A stretch of 64,000 nucleotides of DNA. Origin: Bacteroidaceae bacterium (GTDB lineage Bacteria > Bacteroidota > Bacteroidia > Bacteroidales > Bacteroidaceae). The position numbers were made by a program, and so were the translations under genes. The notes beneath the pieces were generated by a model that made no database searches, was not told where the DNA came from, and was given only the letters and a program-made list of their open reading frames with translations. Numbering within the stretch: the first letter of the stretch is position 1; each line of letters begins with the position of its first letter. The DNA lies in contig JAFRQD010000006.1 of assembly GCA_017428785.1 (NCBI GenBank), positions 26,098 through 90,097 on the forward strand. Reading direction: 5' to 3'. Positions 61,962-64,000 of the stretch are shown piece by piece.

Positions 61962-62486
61962 TCATTCCTTCTCCGAAAGATGCCAGAGGACAATGCCCGC
62001 AGCCACGCTGACATTCAGACTGTGCTTCGTGCCGTACTGAGGGATTTCGAGGCACCCGTCGCACATATCGACAACCTGCTGCTGGACGCCCTTCACCTCG
62101 TTGCCCAGCACAACGGCATACTTCTGGCCGGCCTTTCTGCGGAAATGCTGAAGCATCGTGCTTCCCTCACATTGCTCAACGGCAAGAACGGTATAGCCCT
62201 GATTCTTGAGCCACACCACAGCATCCTCCGTCTTCTCGAAGAAGCGCCAGTCCACACTCTCCTCCGCCCCCAAAGCCGTCTTGTGGATTTCGGGATGAGG
62301 AGGTCGGGCTGTGATACCACACAACAGCACACCCTCTATGCGGAAAGCATCACTACTGCGGAACACACTGCCCACATTGTAAAGACTTCGCACATGGTCC
62401 AACACCACCACCAGAGGCTGCTTCTCAGAGTCCCTGAACTCAGCCACACTCATGCGGCCCATCTCCGTCACTTTCAGCTTTCTCAT
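61962..62486 (-). CDS. TrmH/SpoU family RNA methyltransferase
   Basis: A knotted SAM-dependent enzyme that methylates a ribose 2'-OH in tRNA or rRNA. The 174 residues hold the three SPOUT motifs: DHVRSLYNVGSVFRSSDAFR, YAVVLGNEVKGVQQQVVD, and EIPQYGTKHSLNVSVAAGIV. No extra RNA-binding domain is present, so it is a minimal member. It is transcribed away from the putative origin region, and its start lies about 40 bp from the first DnaA box. Confidence 0.9.
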   Translation of the reverse strand: MRKLKVTEMGRMSVAEFRDSEKQPLVVVLDHVRSLYNVGSVFRSSDAFRIEGVLLCGITARPPHPEIHKTALGAEESVDWRFFEKTEDAVVWLKNQGYTVLAVEQCEGSTMLQHFRRKAGQKYAVVLGNEVKGVQQQVVDMCDGCLEIPQYGTKHSLNVSVAAGIVLWHLSEKE

Positions 62487-62923
62487 AACGCGAAGGTTGA
62501 TAATCCACTTGCAAAGTTAACAATTTCTGTGGATAACCTGGTTAATAACCCTGCACTTATTCACACTAAAAGCAACAAAAAGCACCTGTCCGACCCTTTA
62601 TCCACATCAACCAAAAGTTATAAAATTTGTTTCAACACAAAAAAAGAGACTTATCAAAGCAGCATGTCAGGGAAAATTATTAACTTTGCATGTTATTAGT
62701 TGGTGTGGATAACCTCAGCACCTCGGCAAGAGGCAAATGGCGACAGGCAGGAAATAGGAAGAAATATCTGGAGGTGGATAACTCCTCACGAAATGTTGAG
62801 CTGAGGTTCATAACATAAAAAGCGATGAAATGGGGCAAAAAGTTATAAACATATCAACAGCCCATCATCATCATCATAGAGTATTAAAAAATAAAATATA
62901 AAAAGGTATATAATAATATAAAG
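62487..62923. other. candidate chromosomal replication origin (oriC)
   Basis: This AT-rich gap lies between the divergent trmH and nadA genes. Exact DnaA boxes are TGTGGATAA at 62528-62536, TTATCCACA at 62598-62606 and TGTGGATAA at 62704-62712. TTATTCACA at 62557-62565 fits the relaxed consensus, and GGTGGATAA at 62773-62781 has one mismatch. The last 45 bp before nadA are almost pure A/T (TTAAAAAATAAAATATAAAA), a possible unwinding element. A stray TAACTTTG box lies at 62681-62688. No gene is seen in this gap. Confidence 0.6.
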
Positions 62924-63907
62924 ATGGTTGACAAGAGTTGGAAAGCAGCCGGCTATGTGACGGAAAGCGTGCCGGAAGGTGTGGATATGAAGGCTGAAAT
63001 ACGCCGTATGTGCAAGGAGAAGAATGCGGTCATCATGGCGCATTACTACACGCAGGGTGAGATACAGGACATAGCCGACTTTGTGGGCGACAGTCTGGCG
63101 CTGGCTCAGCAGGCGGCCAAGACGGATGCGGATGTCATCGTGATGTGCGGCGTCCACTTCATGGGCGAGACGAACAAGATACTCTGCCCCGACAAGAAGG
63201 TGCTCGTGCCCGACCTTAACGCCACTTGCTCGCTGGCGGAAAGCTGTCCGCCGAAGGAGTTCGGCGAGTTTGTGAAAGCCCATCCCGGACATACCGTCAT
63301 AAGCTATGTGAACACGACGGCTGCCATAAAGGCGCTCACCGACATCGTGGTGACCAGCGGCAACGCGCTGAAGATAGTGAACTCGCTGCCGAAGGATGAG
63401 AAGATAGTGTTCGGCCCCGACCGGAACCTCGGCAATTACATCAACTCTCTTACCGGAAGGCAGATGGTTTTGTGGGACGGAGCCTGTCATGTCCACGAGA
63501 AGTTCAGCCTGGAGAGGATACTCGAATTGAAGGACGCCCATCCCCAGGCCAAGATACTTGTCCATCCGGAATGCAAAGGGCCCATCGTCAAAGTGGCCGA
63601 CAAGGTGGGCAGCACCGCCGCTCTCCTCAAGTTCAGTCAGGAAGACGATGCCAGGGAATATATCGTGGCAACAGAGAGCGGCATCCTCCACAAGATGCAG
63701 CAAGCCTGTCCGCAGAAGGTCTTCCTGCCTGCTCCTCCAGAGGACAGCACCTGTGCCTGCAATGAGTGCAACTACATGAAGCTCATCACGATGGAGAAGC
63801 TCTACAACTGTCTCAAGTATGAATGGCCGGAGATAAAGGTGAGCAAGACAGTGGCAAGCAAAGCCGTGAAGTGCATCAACCGCATGCTCGACCTCTCAGC
63901 CTCCTAA
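62924..63907 (+). CDS. nadA: quinolinate synthase A
   Basis: A [4Fe-4S] enzyme that condenses iminoaspartate with dihydroxyacetone phosphate to quinolinate, the precursor of NAD. The 327 residues show AVIMAHYYTQGEIQDIADFV, MCGVHFMGETNKILCPDKKV, and the cluster cysteines at about 102 (LNATCSLAESC), 188 (LWDGACHVHEKF) and 277 (EDSTCACNECNYMKL). The length is usual. nadB and nadC do not follow within the window; the 93 bp after the stop are AT-rich. Confidence 0.95.
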   Translation: MVDKSWKAAGYVTESVPEGVDMKAEIRRMCKEKNAVIMAHYYTQGEIQDIADFVGDSLALAQQAAKTDADVIVMCGVHFMGETNKILCPDKKVLVPDLNATCSLAESCPPKEFGEFVKAHPGHTVISYVNTTAAIKALTDIVVTSGNALKIVNSLPKDEKIVFGPDRNLGNYINSLTGRQMVLWDGACHVHEKFSLERILELKDAHPQAKILVHPECKGPIVKVADKVGSTAALLKFSQEDDAREYIVATESGILHKMQQACPQKVFLPAPPEDSTCACNECNYMKLITMEKLYNCLKYEWPEIKVSKTVASKAVKCINRMLDLSAS

Positions 63908-64000
63908 ATCTCTAATTATCAATTGTTATTATTTCAATATACAATTATCAAAATTCAAGATTCAAAATTAAATTTTAAATATAATAATTGTCAACCTTTA

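Noticed and set aside
62863-62878. CATCATCATCAT run near the putative origin as a DnaA-trio element
   Set aside because: The trinucleotide is not in the register expected for DnaA-trios on either strand. It is noted as a simple repeat only.

Overview
This window looks like chromosomal DNA of a moderately GC-rich member of the Bacteroidales, most likely Prevotellaceae. The grounds are the Bacteroidetes promoter pattern TAnnTTTG upstream of many genes, the gene order LOG protein - DUF4271 protein - hemD - rnpA - yidD - tatD, a three-subunit fumarate reductase/succinate dehydrogenase next to succinate-type fermentation genes, and many Bacteroidetes-style proteins (WbsX glycosyltransferase, DKNYY, Cthe_2159-like carbohydrate-binding protein). 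Genus is inference. No rRNA, tRNA, CRISPR array, prophage or classical insertion sequence was seen.

Layout: 0.1-6.5 kb holds an unknown protein with a possible HIRAN-like start, RecQ, RecJ and a succinate/acetate CoA-transferase. From 6.6 to 11.7 kb is a leftward run (metK, LOG, DUF4271, hemD, rnpA, yidD, tatD). From 12 to 14.5 kb are a U32 protein and a sigma factor. From 14.6 to 29.4 kb is a lipopolysaccharide/glycan locus: a lipid A-type acyltransferase, eight proteins with glycosyltransferase domains (one a WbsX-GT2 fusion), a hexapeptide acyltransferase, an MsbA-like exporter and an LtaS-like sulfatase-fold transferase. From 29.4 to 39 kb are RNase H, argS, bcp, two secreted proteins, murQ, a membrane-anchored probable regulator, NfeD, an SPFH protein, a decayed M15 peptidase and a DKNYY protein. 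From 39.5 to 43 kb is frd/sdh CAB. From 43.2 to 56.4 kb is a rightward housekeeping run (mnmG, apt, uvrC, dtd, mazG, deoC, OmpA lipoprotein, S41 protease, ybeY, ruvB, SpmA/B-like protein) that ends in a RAYT-type transposase. From 56.6 to 64 kb are a 960-residue repeat protein, a PBP4-like peptidase, a coiled-coil protein, trmH and nadA.

The most unusual content lies between and inside the genes. Thirteen short arrays of a 22-bp GC-rich hairpin unit (family A) are scattered about every 5 kb. Most sit at gene 3' ends, one is in frame inside mnmG and one supplies the end of an LtaS-like protein. The unit has no stop codon in any of six frames. At least four other repeat families are present: B, about 190-bp palindromes; C, nested CCCAGGG palindromes; D, CCGCGGG hairpins after deoC and inside the RAYT gene; E, C-tract/G-tract hairpins that also enter reading frames.

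Two further signals suggest that this is the chromosome's origin region. A near-perfect parS site sits directly behind mnmG, and a 437-bp AT-rich gap between the divergent trmH and nadA genes holds three exact and several near DnaA boxes.
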